DNA of 64,000 nucleotides from Elusimicrobiota bacterium. Lineage in GTDB: Bacteria > Elusimicrobiota > Elusimicrobia > UBA1565 > UBA9628. Below the pieces are notes generated by a model. It was not told where the DNA came from. It ran no database searches and worked only from the letters and a program-made list of their open reading frames with translations. The stretch lies in NCBI GenBank assembly GCA_016182905.1, contig JACPFR010000020.1, positions 1 through 64,000 on the forward strand, given 5' to 3'. Shown one piece after another: positions 16,509-24,180 of this stretch (positions are counted from its first letter, which is position 1; each line of letters begins with the position of its first letter). Made by a program: the position numbers and the translations under genes.

Positions 16509-16593
16509 CGGTTATTTTAAAAGCCTTATTCGCTTTCGGCGCCGAAAGTGAATTCCCGTTTAAAAATATAAATTATTTTTTGAAAAACGAGGG
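16488..16593. repeat. AT-rich imperfect palindrome overlapping a gene end
   Basis: Arms CCCTCGTTTTTGAAAAAAT (16488-16506) and its complement (16575-16593) match at 18 of 19 positions. At the centre lies a second inverted repeat (TTCgCTTTCGGCGCCGAAAGtGAA region, about 16529-16552). The whole is strikingly AT-rich for this locus. It supplies the stop codon and last six codons of the ferritin-like gene. It could be a small non-autonomous element, a terminator, or both. Confidence 0.7.
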
Positions 16594-16666
16594 ATTCAGG
16601 CCGTGTCGACGGAGGTCCCGCGCCGCGCTGGGTCTTACGACCCGTGCGCCCGGATCGTTCCCTCAA

Positions 16667-16672
16667 TATACT
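16667..16672 (+). promoter_or_regulatory. -10 box TATACT for a probable leaderless gene
   Basis: TATACT ends 6 nt before the GTG at 16679. No good -35 hexamer is seen 16-18 nt upstream. The box sits about 75 nt after the AT-rich repeat. Confidence 0.5.
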
Positions 16673-16678
16673 GAAGGC

Positions 16679-17938
16679 GTGAGGCGTTCCATCGTCCTAC
16701 TCTCCGCGCTCCTCCTTGGGTGCTCCACGGCCGCCTCGGCCGGCGTGGTCACCCGCCTCTCGCCGTCCCTGAATCCCTCGGCCGCGCCCGCGCCGGCGCT
16801 GTCCCTGTCGATGGGCGGGCCGGTCACGGCGAGTTTCACGCCGGTTCTGACGGGCGCGATCGCGGCGACCTCGCTCTCCGCTCCCGCGGCGTCGCCGTCG
16901 GCCCCCGCGCCCGCGATCCTGCCGGCGCCGCCGGCTCGCGTTTCCGCTCTCCAGCCGGTCGCGGCCGCCGCTCAGGCGCTCAGCGCCTCGCCGCGGTCCG
17001 CGCCCGCCTCCTTCCACGGGCCTCGCGGTCCGCCGACCGCGCGCGACGCCGGCTTCTCGTCCTTCGTCGCGAACGCCGTCGCCGAGAAGGTCCGGAGCTG
17101 GGCCGTCCCCGTCGAGGACATCCTCTCCGGCCACGACGCCCTGCTCGTCGGCGAGAACCACGGCAGCCTGACCTCGGTGGACGTCCTGACGCGCGAGATG
17201 CCGCGCCTGGCCGCGGCGGGCGTGACCGCGATAGGCATCGAGGGTCTCAAGCGCCCGCAGCAGGGCGCCGTCGACGATTACGTCTCCCGCCGCCGCGACG
17301 ACGTGCCCGACGAGGTCCTTTCCTTCTCGCCCAAGCGCCGCGCCGCCTTCCGGGCCCTGCTCGACGCCGCGCGCGGCCACGGGGTGCGGGTCGTGGCCCT
17401 CGGCCTGCCGCTCGACGGCTGGGCCAAGGCCGCCGCCGAGCTCGCCGCGGCGAAGACCGGCCGTCCCGCCGGGGAGTTCCCGGCGGACGTCGAGTCCCAG
17501 TTCTCCCGGGCCGGCGGCGGCTACGAGCCCGGCTTCAACGAGGCCGTCGCCGAGGTCTTTCTCACGCGCCGCAACCAGGCGATGGCCGTCTTCCTCAAGG
17601 ACGCGCTGAAGGCGGGCGGAAAGGCCGTCGTGCTCGTCGGGCAGGCGCACGTCGAGGGGCTCGACATGGTCCCGGGCCGCCTGCTGAACGCTCCCGGCGA
17701 TTGGGGTACGCTGGCGCGCGAGCTCGGCTCGCTCGCGCTGCGCGCGTACTCGCTGACGATGACCGGCGGCTCGTTCACCGACGTTCACGCCTCCCGGATC
17801 GACCGCAGCGCGCGCCCCGCGTCGTACCGCGCCGCGGCCGACGCCGCCCCGCGCGGCGCGCACGCCTACCGGGTGCTCGGCCCCGGCCGCGCGCTGTGGC
17901 ACGCGGGAGGCACGATCGATAGCACCCGCGTCCGCTAG
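16679..17938 (+). CDS. Exported ChaN/TraB-like protein (haem-binding-uptake superfamily)
   Basis: The protein has 419 aa. The GTG start is chosen because it directly precedes a signal sequence ending in a lipobox-like LLLGCS and lies 6 nt after TATACT. Residues about 20-120 are a Pro/Ala/Ser-rich linker. The C-terminal domain has the ChaN/EreA-like motifs 'LLVGENHGSLTSVDV', 'AIGIEGLKRP', 'VVALGLPLDGW', 'FLTRRNQAMAVFL' and 'VVLVGQAHVEGLD', with Glu and His at the expected sites. Members bind haem iron or hydrolyse esters; the activity here is not determined. Confidence 0.7.
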   Translation: MRRSIVLLSALLLGCSTAASAGVVTRLSPSLNPSAAPAPALSLSMGGPVTASFTPVLTGAIAATSLSAPAASPSAPAPAILPAPPARVSALQPVAAAAQALSASPRSAPASFHGPRGPPTARDAGFSSFVANAVAEKVRSWAVPVEDILSGHDALLVGENHGSLTSVDVLTREMPRLAAAGVTAIGIEGLKRPQQGAVDDYVSRRRDDVPDEVLSFSPKRRAAFRALLDAARGHGVRVVALGLPLDGWAKAAAELAAAKTGRPAGEFPADVESQFSRAGGGYEPGFNEAVAEVFLTRRNQAMAVFLKDALKAGGKAVVLVGQAHVEGLDMVPGRLLNAPGDWGTLARELGSLALRAYSLTMTGGSFTDVHASRIDRSARPASYRAAADAAPRGAHAYRVLGPGRALWHAGGTIDSTRVR

Positions 17939-17940
17939 CC

Positions 17941-17970
17941 TTTACGAAGGCTCCCCCGATACGCTATCCT
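17941..17970 (+). promoter_or_regulatory. pta promoter, TTTACG-18-TATCCT, leaderless
   Basis: TATCCT at 17965-17970 ends 6 nt before the ATG of pta at 17977. A weak -35 match, TTTACG, lies at 17941-17946 with an 18-nt spacer. Confidence 0.55.
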
Positions 17971-17976
17971 CGGCGC

Positions 17977-19002
17977 ATGACCACTGACACCTTGAACCGG
18001 GACATCATCGGGGACATCCGCCGCAAGGCCGCGGCGCTCAAGAAGAAGATCGTGCTGCCCGAGGGCGACGAGAAGCGCACGCTCAAGGCGGCCGCGATCC
18101 TGAAGAAGGACGGCCTGTGCGCGCCGATCCTCGTCGGGAATCTCGAGAAGGCGCGCAAGGTCGCCGCGGAGAACGGCGTGGACCTCGCCGGCATCGAGTT
18201 CATCGAGCCCCTCAAGGACGCCAAGTTCGCCGAGTACGCGGCTCAGTACTTCGACTTGAGGAAGCACAAAGGCATCACCGAGGACGAGGCGAAGACGGCG
18301 GTGGCCGAGCCCCTCGTCTACGGCGTCATGATGCTTCATAACGACAGAGTGGACGGATTTTTGTCCGGAGCCGATCACGCGACGGCCGATACCGTAAGAC
18401 CGGCATTGCATATCATCAAGCCCGCCGCGGGCGTGCGCACGATCTCGAGCTTCTTCGTCATGATCTTCCCGAGCCCGAAGCAGGGCGACGACGGCGTGCT
18501 CATCATGGGCGACTGCGCGATCAACATCGATCCCGTGCCCGTGAAGCTCGCGGCCATCGGCATCTCGTCCGCGCGCATGGCGAAGGTGCTCACCGGCATC
18601 GACCCGCGCATCGCCTTCCTGTCCTTCTCGACGAACGGCTCCACCGAGCACCCGCTCGCGTCGGCGGTCAAGGACGCCGTGCGCATCGCCAAGGAGAAGG
18701 CCCCGGACCTCGCCATCGACGGGGAGATGCAGGCCGACGCCGCGCTCGTGCCCGAGATCGGGCAGAAGAAATTCCCCGGCTCGAAGGTCGCCGGCCGCGC
18801 GAACGTCCTCGTGTTCCCGGACCTGCAGAGCGGCAACATCGGCTACAAGCTCGTGCAGCGCCTGACGGGCGCCGAGGCGCTGGGGCCGATCCTCCAGGGG
18901 TTCGCCAAGCCGGTCAACGACCTGTCGCGCGGCGCGAGCGTCGACGACATCGTCAACATGGCCTGCGTGACCGCGCTGCAGTCCGACCCATCGCTGCGGT
19001 AG
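17977..19002 (+). CDS. pta: Phosphate acetyltransferase (Pta, PTA_PTB family)
   Basis: The 341-aa protein is a short-form Pta that interconverts acetyl-CoA and acetyl-phosphate. Typical blocks are 'IVLPEGDEKRTLKAA', 'GFLSGADHATADTVRPAL' (ligand-binding), 'INIDPVPVKLAAIGISS', 'LSFSTNGSTEHP', 'DGEMQADAAL' and 'NVLVFPDLQSGNIGYKL'. It has none of the N-terminal extensions seen in enteric Pta. No ackA is adjacent. The genome also encodes the unrelated PduL phosphotransacylase in the BMC operon, so this would be the cytosolic enzyme. Confidence 0.94.
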   Translation: MTTDTLNRDIIGDIRRKAAALKKKIVLPEGDEKRTLKAAAILKKDGLCAPILVGNLEKARKVAAENGVDLAGIEFIEPLKDAKFAEYAAQYFDLRKHKGITEDEAKTAVAEPLVYGVMMLHNDRVDGFLSGADHATADTVRPALHIIKPAAGVRTISSFFVMIFPSPKQGDDGVLIMGDCAINIDPVPVKLAAIGISSARMAKVLTGIDPRIAFLSFSTNGSTEHPLASAVKDAVRIAKEKAPDLAIDGEMQADAALVPEIGQKKFPGSKVAGRANVLVFPDLQSGNIGYKLVQRLTGAEALGPILQGFAKPVNDLSRGASVDDIVNMACVTALQSDPSLR

Positions 19003-19011
19003 GACGCGCGC

Positions 19012-20685
19012 CTAAGGCTTGAGGAGGGCGGAGCTCTTCTCGAGCGTCTTGAGCGCGGCGGCCAGGTCGTCGTTCTCGGTCCAGGCGTCGAACTCGGACA
19101 GGGCCCCGGTGGACTGCAGCACGCGCAGCGGCTGCTTGCGCAGGCCGCACAGCAGCAGCGAGGTCTTGAGGCGCCGGCAGCGGGCCTGGAAATCGCGCAG
19201 CGCGTGAAGGCCGGTGGCGTCCATCACGGGGACGGCGCCCAGGCGCAGGATGAAGACCTTGGGCGGGTCCGAGATCTGGGAGAGGGTCTCGCCGAGCTTG
19301 TCCGCGGCCCCGAAGAACAGCGGTCCGCTGACGTCGTAGACCTCGACGCCCTTGGGCACGGCGACCCGCCCTTTCTCCGGCCCCTCTCCGGCCGACTCGT
19401 CGTCTCCCAGCTCGCGGACCGCCGCGCCGACGGTCGTCATCTCGGCCATGCGGCGCATGAACAGGAAGGCGGACAGGATCATGCCGACCTCCACGGCGAC
19501 GGTGAGGTCGACGAGGACCGTCAGGCCGAAGGTGGACAGCAGCACCGCGACGTCCGAGCGCGGGGACTTGAGCAGGAAGGCGAAGGTCCGCCACTCGCTC
19601 ATGTGATAGGCGACGATGACGAGCACGGCGGCCAGCGCGCACAGCGGGATGCGCGCGACGAGCGGCCCCGCGAACAGCAGCACGCAGACCAGGACCACGG
19701 CGTGAGCGATGCCCGCGACGGGGGTGCGCCCGCCGCTCTTGACGTTGGTCGCGGTGCGCGCGATGGCGCCGGTGACGGGGATGCCCCCGAAGAGCGGGGA
19801 GAGGATGTTGGCCGCCCCCTGCGCGACGAGCTCCACGCTGGAGCGGTGGCGCCCGCCGATCATGCCGTCGGCCACCACGGCCGAGAGGAGGGACTCGATG
19901 GCGGCCAGCAGGGCGACGACGGTCGCCGGGCGCACCAAGGTCATGGCCGTCTTGAAGTCGATCACGGGCAGGCGGGGCATGGGCAGGCCCCGGGGCAGGT
20001 CCCCGAAGCGCGAGCCGATCGTCTCCACGGGCAGGCCGAAGACCGCGGCCGCTCCCGTGGCGAAGACCAGGGCCGCGAACGGGGAGGGTATCCTCTTGGT
20101 CAGGTGCGGCAGATAGACGAGGACCGCGAGGGTCGCCGCGGAGAGGCCGAAGGTGTGCCAGTCGGCGGTGGGCAGGGCGTGGAAGTAGGCGCCCCATTTG
20201 TCGACGAACTCGGGCGGGACGGCGCCCATGCGCAGGCCGAGGAGATCCTTGACCTGGGAGGAGAAGATGATGACCGCGATGCCGCTGGTGAAGCCGGTGG
20301 TGACGGGATAGGGGATCCACTTGATGAGGTTCCCCATCCGGAACAGGCCCATGACGATGAGGATCACGCCGGCCATGATCGTGGTGACGGTGAGGGCCTC
20401 GCGTCCGTACTGATGGACGATGCCGTAGATGATGACGACGAAGGCCCCGGTCGGTCCGCCGATCTGGACCCGGCTGCCGCCGAGCAGGGAGATGACGAAG
20501 CCGCCGATGACCGCGGCGTAGAGGCCCTCGGCCGGGGTCACGCCCGAGGCGATGCCGAAGGCCAAGGCGAGGGGGATGGCGACGACGCCGACGATGAGCC
20601 CCGCGACGAGGTCGTGGTAGAGCTGCGTCCGGTCGTAGCCCCGGAGCGTGGTCAACAGCTTCGGCGTCAGATAATGCGGAAGCAC
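19012..20685 (-). CDS. SulP-family anion transporter with STAS domain
   Basis: The 557-aa protein has about 11-12 membrane segments followed by a STAS domain (about residues 435-550). The family signature region 'LALAFGIASGVTPAEGLYAAVIGGF' appears near the N-terminus (quoted here only as landmarks: 'SGVTPAEGLYA', 'QIGGPTGAFV'). SulP proteins move sulfate, bicarbonate or dicarboxylates; the substrate is not readable. The GTG start is supported by TACAAT (ATTGTA, 20692-20697) exactly 6 nt upstream. It converges on pta with 9 nt between stops. Confidence 0.9.
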   Translation of the reverse strand: MLPHYLTPKLLTTLRGYDRTQLYHDLVAGLIVGVVAIPLALAFGIASGVTPAEGLYAAVIGGFVISLLGGSRVQIGGPTGAFVVIIYGIVHQYGREALTVTTIMAGVILIVMGLFRMGNLIKWIPYPVTTGFTSGIAVIIFSSQVKDLLGLRMGAVPPEFVDKWGAYFHALPTADWHTFGLSAATLAVLVYLPHLTKRIPSPFAALVFATGAAAVFGLPVETIGSRFGDLPRGLPMPRLPVIDFKTAMTLVRPATVVALLAAIESLLSAVVADGMIGGRHRSSVELVAQGAANILSPLFGGIPVTGAIARTATNVKSGGRTPVAGIAHAVVLVCVLLFAGPLVARIPLCALAAVLVIVAYHMSEWRTFAFLLKSPRSDVAVLLSTFGLTVLVDLTVAVEVGMILSAFLFMRRMAEMTTVGAAVRELGDDESAGEGPEKGRVAVPKGVEVYDVSGPLFFGAADKLGETLSQISDPPKVFILRLGAVPVMDATGLHALRDFQARCRRLKTSLLLCGLRKQPLRVLQSTGALSEFDAWTENDDLAAALKTLEKSSALLKP

Positions 20686-20709
20686 GGCCCGATTGTACTA
20701 TTCCCCGGT

Positions 20710-21261
20710 CTACAGGAACAGTTTGCCGAGGAAGTGCCCGATCACGCCGCCCACGACCGCGCCGATGAGGCCGCCGATGGGGCCGCCGAAGGCGGTGCCG
20801 ATGATGGCGCCGGCGGTCACGCCGAAGGCCCCTCCGTAGTCCTTCTTATGGAACAGCCAGGCGGCGGCCAGGCCGAGGCCCGCGCCCGCGGCCGCCCCGA
20901 GAAGACCGGCCGAGAACCAGCCCTGCAGGCCGCCCAGGAGGGCGGCCCCGCCCATGACGAGGCCGGAGGTGAGCTTGCTCCCGCCGTTCGCGTCCTTGCC
21001 GGCGGGCGGCGGCTCCTTCTTGGCGGGCCGCTCGATCGGCGCCGCCTTGGCCAGGCGCGGGGACCCATTCGCGTCCCGCCCGGCCACCACGGTCTCCGAG
21101 GCGGGGTTCCCGTCGAAGGAGCGTCCCGCGGCCTCGCGGGCGGCCGCGTCGCCGCCGCTCAAGGGCACGACGGCCGCGTCCTGCGCCTGGACGCGCGCGT
21201 CGCCCGCCCGCGACAGGGCGGGGAGCAGGAGCGCGGCCAGGGCCAAGGCGAGGGGGGCCAT
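20710..21261 (-). CDS. Exported glycine-zipper membrane protein
   Basis: The protein has 183 aa with a signal peptide (LALALAALLLPALSRAG). A polar, Pro/Lys-rich middle precedes a C-terminal half made of Gly-rich hydrophobic stretches, 'SAGLLGAAAGAGLGLAAAW' and 'GGPIGGLIGAVVGGVIG'. This is the glycine-zipper pattern that packs helices or inserts oligomers in membranes. It is 6 nt downstream of the HExxH gene and probably in its operon. Function unknown. Confidence 0.65.
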   Translation of the reverse strand: MAPLALALAALLLPALSRAGDARVQAQDAAVVPLSGGDAAAREAAGRSFDGNPASETVVAGRDANGSPRLAKAAPIERPAKKEPPPAGKDANGGSKLTSGLVMGGAALLGGLQGWFSAGLLGAAAGAGLGLAAAWLFHKKDYGGAFGVTAGAIIGTAFGGPIGGLIGAVVGGVIGHFLGKLFL

Positions 21262-21267
21262 GCCTTC

Positions 21268-22356
21268 TTAGGGTAACAGGCCCGGCCTTTTCTCGCCAGG
21301 GCGGATCTTCATTTGCGCGAATTGGCCGGCCCAGAAATCGCGCTCCTCGGCCGTGAGCAGGCGCTCGGGAGACGCGGCGTAGGCCGCGGTCTCGCCGCCG
21401 TAGGCGAACCATTCGGAGGGGCTGTCTCCCGCGTGCCGGTCGTCCGCGCGCCGGCCCGGGACCTTGTGCTTGAGAGCGAGCTCGGCCTCGCGCTTGCGTC
21501 CCTGCTCGATGAGCTTCGAGGCCGTCGAGTTCTCCTTCACCCAGCGCTCGTATTCGGCCCGGGCGGCCTCGAAGCGGGCGGGCTCCTTCTCCCGGATCGC
21601 GGCGATCTCCTTGTCCACCTCGTCGCGGGGGCGGCCCTTCGACGCGACCCCGAGCAGACGGGCCATCATCCCCGCGCCGGCCTCGGCTTCCTCCTGGAAC
21701 GCGCGGGTGATCTCCTCGGCCCGCTCCACCGTCATCTTGGTCGCCCGGTCGTAGTCGGAGAGGGCGCGCTCCCGGTTCGATTGCCCCGGAGGCGCGGGCA
21801 GGGCCGCGTACTGCTCCCGGGTCATCGTCCCGATGCGGATCCGCAGCAGCGCGTCGCGGATCTTCTCGCGGTGCTCCTTGGCCGGGCGGTGACCCTCGTT
21901 CGCCTCGGCGATGAACTTCTCCTGGCGGCCGCCGCTCACGCGGGACTGATAATCGTCCTCGAGCCCGGGGTGGGCGAGCGACCAGGCGTGCAGGAGTTCG
22001 TGAAAAAGGACCGCCTCCGGCTCGGCCGCCGAGCCGCCGCGATAGAAAGCGGCGTCGGCCCAGGGGGCGAAGAGCTCGACGGGGTCGATGACGAGGGCTT
22101 TGTTCTGCTGGTCGAAGGACTGGTTCGCCTTCTCTTTGACGATCTGGAAGCGCGCTCCCACGATCACGCCGGGCGCGAACAGCGAAGGGTACCGGGTGGA
22201 CAGGCTGCGCAGCAGGCGCACGGCCTTGTCCTGCTCGGCGTCGTGCCCGCTCATGCGCTGTACGCGCAAAGTGAACCGGCCCGGGGGTTCCTCTCCGGCC
22301 GCGGCGCGCGCCGGGACCGCGCATAGAAGGAGGGACATCAGCAGGAGGGGCGTCAT
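21268..22356 (-). CDS. Secreted putative zinc metallopeptidase (HELLH, M91-like)
   Basis: The protein has 362 aa from the ATG at 22356, followed by a signal peptide (LLLMSLLLCAVPARAAAG). A metallopeptidase motif HExxH is present in 'AVLFHELLHAWSLAHPG', with a possible third ligand downstream in the Glu-rich region. An upstream aliphatic/aromatic segment ('KALVIDPVELFAPW') fits the M91 (NleD-like) effector fold. The long C-terminal half is charged and helical. The in-frame extension far upstream runs antisense to the deaminase gene and is rejected. The substrate is unknown. Confidence 0.65.
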   Translation of the reverse strand: MTPLLLMSLLLCAVPARAAAGEEPPGRFTLRVQRMSGHDAEQDKAVRLLRSLSTRYPSLFAPGVIVGARFQIVKEKANQSFDQQNKALVIDPVELFAPWADAAFYRGGSAAEPEAVLFHELLHAWSLAHPGLEDDYQSRVSGGRQEKFIAEANEGHRPAKEHREKIRDALLRIRIGTMTREQYAALPAPPGQSNRERALSDYDRATKMTVERAEEITRAFQEEAEAGAGMMARLLGVASKGRPRDEVDKEIAAIREKEPARFEAARAEYERWVKENSTASKLIEQGRKREAELALKHKVPGRRADDRHAGDSPSEWFAYGGETAAYAASPERLLTAEERDFWAGQFAQMKIRPGEKRPGLLP

Positions 22357-22473
22357 GCTCCTCGAAGGATAGCAGGCGGGTCCCGGGCGCGCCAGATAAA
22401 AACGCGGGGACCGAGGCAACTTTTTCGGGGGGTCGATCGTATGATGGAGAGGCCCGCGGGCCGGGAGGGTGGG

Positions 22474-22845
22474 ATGAGGATGATCATGGCGGCGTTGTCG
22501 GCGCTGTTTCTGGCGGGGGCGGCGAGGGCGGGCGCTTCCGAGAAGGCGAAGATCCTCGAACTGCGCGCGAGCGTGCGCGAGGGCGAGGCGAAGCTGAAGC
22601 GGCTCTCGGTCGAGCAGCACAAGGAGCTGGTCTTGATCCGCGAGCGCGAGAAGTCGGACCTGACCATGACGAGGGCCTCCGCGGCCCGCGGGGAGACCTT
22701 GCACGCGGCTCTCCTCGACGTCAGCGAACGGTCGCGCCGGCAGCGCCTGGAACTGCGCGAGCGGCGGCGAGGAGAGCGCGGACGCTTGAAGGCGGCGATC
22801 AAGGCCGCGCGCGCGGAGGTGACCGCGCTCCGCCGGAAGAAGTAA
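22474..22845 (+). CDS. Secreted coiled-coil protein
   Basis: The protein has 123 aa from the ATG at 22474, which follows GGGAGGG and directly precedes a signal sequence (MRMIMAALSALFLAGAARAG). An in-frame ATG at 22441 would add 11 residues but lies within a TATGAT box at 22439-22444. The mature part is almost wholly charged heptad-like helix (Arg/Glu/Lys/Leu), for example 'LRASVREGEAKLKRLSVEQ'. It may be a structural or chaperone-like periplasmic protein. Function unknown. Confidence 0.6.
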   Translation: MRMIMAALSALFLAGAARAGASEKAKILELRASVREGEAKLKRLSVEQHKELVLIREREKSDLTMTRASAARGETLHAALLDVSERSRRQRLELRERRRGERGRLKAAIKAARAEVTALRRKK

Positions 22846-22848
22846 GAT
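22843..22848 (+). promoter_or_regulatory. -10 box TAAGAT before the cytosine deaminase gene
   Basis: TAAGAT overlaps the stop codon of the previous gene and ends 6 nt before the ATG at 22855. No clear -35 hexamer is seen. Confidence 0.4.
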
Positions 22849-22854
22849 GCGGGC

Positions 22855-23295
22855 ATGAACGACCGGGAACTGGTGCGCGAGGCGTATCTCGAGGCGAAGA
22901 AGGGCTACGACGAGGGCGGCCTGCCGATCGGCTCGGTGCTCGTCGACGCGAGAGGCAAGATCGTCGCGCGCGGGCACAACATGCGCGTGCAGACCGGCGA
23001 CCCGACCGCCCACGCCGAGGTCGTCTGCCTGCGCAACGCCGGCCGCCGCCGCGACTGGCCGGAGCTGACCTTGGTGTCCTCGCTGAGCCCGTGCGTCATG
23101 TGCACCGGGACGGCCTTGCTGTACCGCATCCCGCGCGTGGTCGTGGGCGAGAACAAGAACTTCCTCGGCGCCGAGGATCTGTTCGCGGCGCGGGGCGTGA
23201 CTTTGACCGTGCTCCAGGACCCGGACTGCGTGGCCCTGATGGAGCGCTTCGTCCGCGAGAAGCCCGACCTCTGGAACGAAGACATCGGGTTGTAG
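22855..23295 (+). CDS. Cytosine deaminase, fungal FCY1-like
   Basis: The 146-aa protein has the cytidine-deaminase-fold zinc motifs HAE ('PTAHAEVVCLRNAG') and PCxxC ('LSPCVMCTGTALLY'). Beyond these it matches yeast cytosine deaminase, as I recall that sequence, along its length: 'GYDEGGLPIGSVLV', 'ARGHNMRVQTGDPTAHAE', 'RIPRVVVGENKNF' and the C-terminal 'EKPDLWNEDIG'. That C-terminus corresponds to the helix closing the active site in the fungal enzyme and argues against TadA or guanine deaminase. The reaction would be cytosine to uracil plus ammonia. A palindrome TGTTTCCGGAAACA follows 27 nt after the stop. Confidence 0.82.
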   Translation: MNDRELVREAYLEAKKGYDEGGLPIGSVLVDARGKIVARGHNMRVQTGDPTAHAEVVCLRNAGRRRDWPELTLVSSLSPCVMCTGTALLYRIPRVVVGENKNFLGAEDLFAARGVTLTVLQDPDCVALMERFVREKPDLWNEDIGL

Positions 23296-23319
23296 AGGCG
23301 GCCGCCCTGCCGACCGACG

Positions 23320-23337
23320 ACTGTTTCCGGAAACAGT
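23320..23337. repeat. Palindrome ACTGTTTCCGGAAACAGT, copy 1
   Basis: Perfect 18-nt palindrome, 24 nt after the cytosine deaminase stop and 52 nt before the tRNA-Leu gene. Two more copies lie at 25413 and 47203. It may be a protein-binding site or a dispersed repeat. Confidence 0.7.
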
Positions 23338-23376
23338 TGAACGGATTGTAAGACGGGAGGGCGGGGAACTTAATGC

Positions 23377-23382
23377 TAAAAT
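23377..23382 (+). promoter_or_regulatory. -10 box TAAAAT of the tRNA-Leu gene
   Basis: TAAAAT ends 7 nt before the first base of the tRNA at 23390, the normal distance from a -10 box to a start site. No strong -35 match is seen. Confidence 0.5.
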
Positions 23383-23389
23383 CAACCCA

Positions 23390-23473
23390 GGCGGCGTGCT
23401 GAAATTGGTATCCAGAGCAGACTTAAAATCTGCCGCCCGCAAGGGCATGTGGGTTCGAGTCCCACCGCCGCCA
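23390..23473 (+). tRNA. tRNA-Leu (anticodon UAA)
   Basis: The acceptor arms GGCGGCG (23390-23396) and CGCCGCC (23466-23472) pair perfectly, with A as discriminator base. The anticodon arm GCAGA-CTTAAAA-TCTGC gives anticodon TAA. A long variable arm (GCCCGCAAGGGC) marks a class II tRNA, and the T arm GTGGG-TTCGAGT-CCCAC is canonical. The 3' CCA is not encoded, so it must be added by CCA transferase. It reads UUA codons, which should be rare in this GC-rich genome. Confidence 0.96.
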
Positions 23474-23538
23474 AGATTCTGGTGGACGAAAGTTCGAGGA
23501 CTGCCGCGCGGCGCAGCGTGGAAGTAAAAATCTAACCG

Positions 23539-24180
23539 ATGAAAATCGCTTCTCAGGCGTGGCAGTTCGTGGTCCCGGCCGTCGCGGCCGGCTCCGTGGG
23601 CCTGTGGCTCATGGGGCGCCCGTCGACCGTCCTCCCCGGCGCCCTGCTCGCCGTCCTCTCCTTCGGCTTCGCCGGGTTCACGCTTTACTTCTTCCGCGAC
23701 CCCGAGCGCGCCCTTCCGGCCGACGGGCGCATCTACTCGCCGGGCGACGGGGTCGTGCTCTCCGTCGGACGCGAGGGCCCCGGGGACGTGATGACCTGCC
23801 GGATATTCCTGTCCGTCTTCGACGTCCACATCCAGCGCGCGCCGTGCGCGGGCCGCGTGACGAAGGTGGCCGAGGTCCCGGGCTCCTTCGCCGCCGCGAT
23901 GAAGGACGCCGCGCGCGGCAACTACCGCGTGGTCATGACCATCGAGCCTCCCGGCCGGGGCCTTCTCGTCGTGGAGCAGATCTCCGGCCTCATCGCGCGG
24001 CGCATCGAGTGCTGGCGCAAGCCCGGCGACACGGTGGCGGCGGGGGAGAAATACGGCATCATCTATTTCGGTTCACAAGCAGCAGTGCATTTCCCAAATG
24101 GCTCGAAGTGCACCGTCAAGGCCGGCGACCGCGTCGCCGGCGGCCTGACCCCCATCGGAGAATGGACAAGCAACTCTTAA
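23539..24180 (+). CDS. psd: Phosphatidylserine decarboxylase proenzyme, short form
   Basis: The 213-aa length and N-terminal membrane segments ('FVVPAVAAGSVGLWLM', 'ALLAVLSFGFAGFTLYFF') mark the short PSD-A type. Conserved sites are 'FRDPER', 'SPGDGVV', 'FLSVFDVHIQRAP' and the self-cleavage motif FGS in 'IIYFGSQAAVHFP', where Ser would become the pyruvoyl group. It decarboxylates phosphatidylserine to phosphatidylethanolamine at the inner membrane. Its 3' end overlaps pssA by 19 nt, so the two consecutive steps are translationally coupled. Confidence 0.93.
   Translation: MKIASQAWQFVVPAVAAGSVGLWLMGRPSTVLPGALLAVLSFGFAGFTLYFFRDPERALPADGRIYSPGDGVVLSVGREGPGDVMTCRIFLSVFDVHIQRAPCAGRVTKVAEVPGSFAAAMKDAARGNYRVVMTIEPPGRGLLVVEQISGLIARRIECWRKPGDTVAAGEKYGIIYFGSQAAVHFPNGSKCTVKAGDRVAGGLTPIGEWTSNS

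Noticed and set aside
16679-17938. Much longer frame starting at 15386
   Set aside because: The upstream part is antisense to the esterase and out of frame with the ferritin-like gene; the signal peptide and TATACT box fix the start at 16679.
23320-23337. The palindrome as a LexA box or rho-independent terminator
   Set aside because: It does not match LexA consensus sequences I know, and as a hairpin it has an AT-rich stem with no U-tract. An operator or repeat fits better.
21268-23829. Long minus-strand frame extending the HExxH protein
   Set aside because: The extension covers the deaminase gene, the palindrome and the tRNA; the signal peptide begins at 22356.
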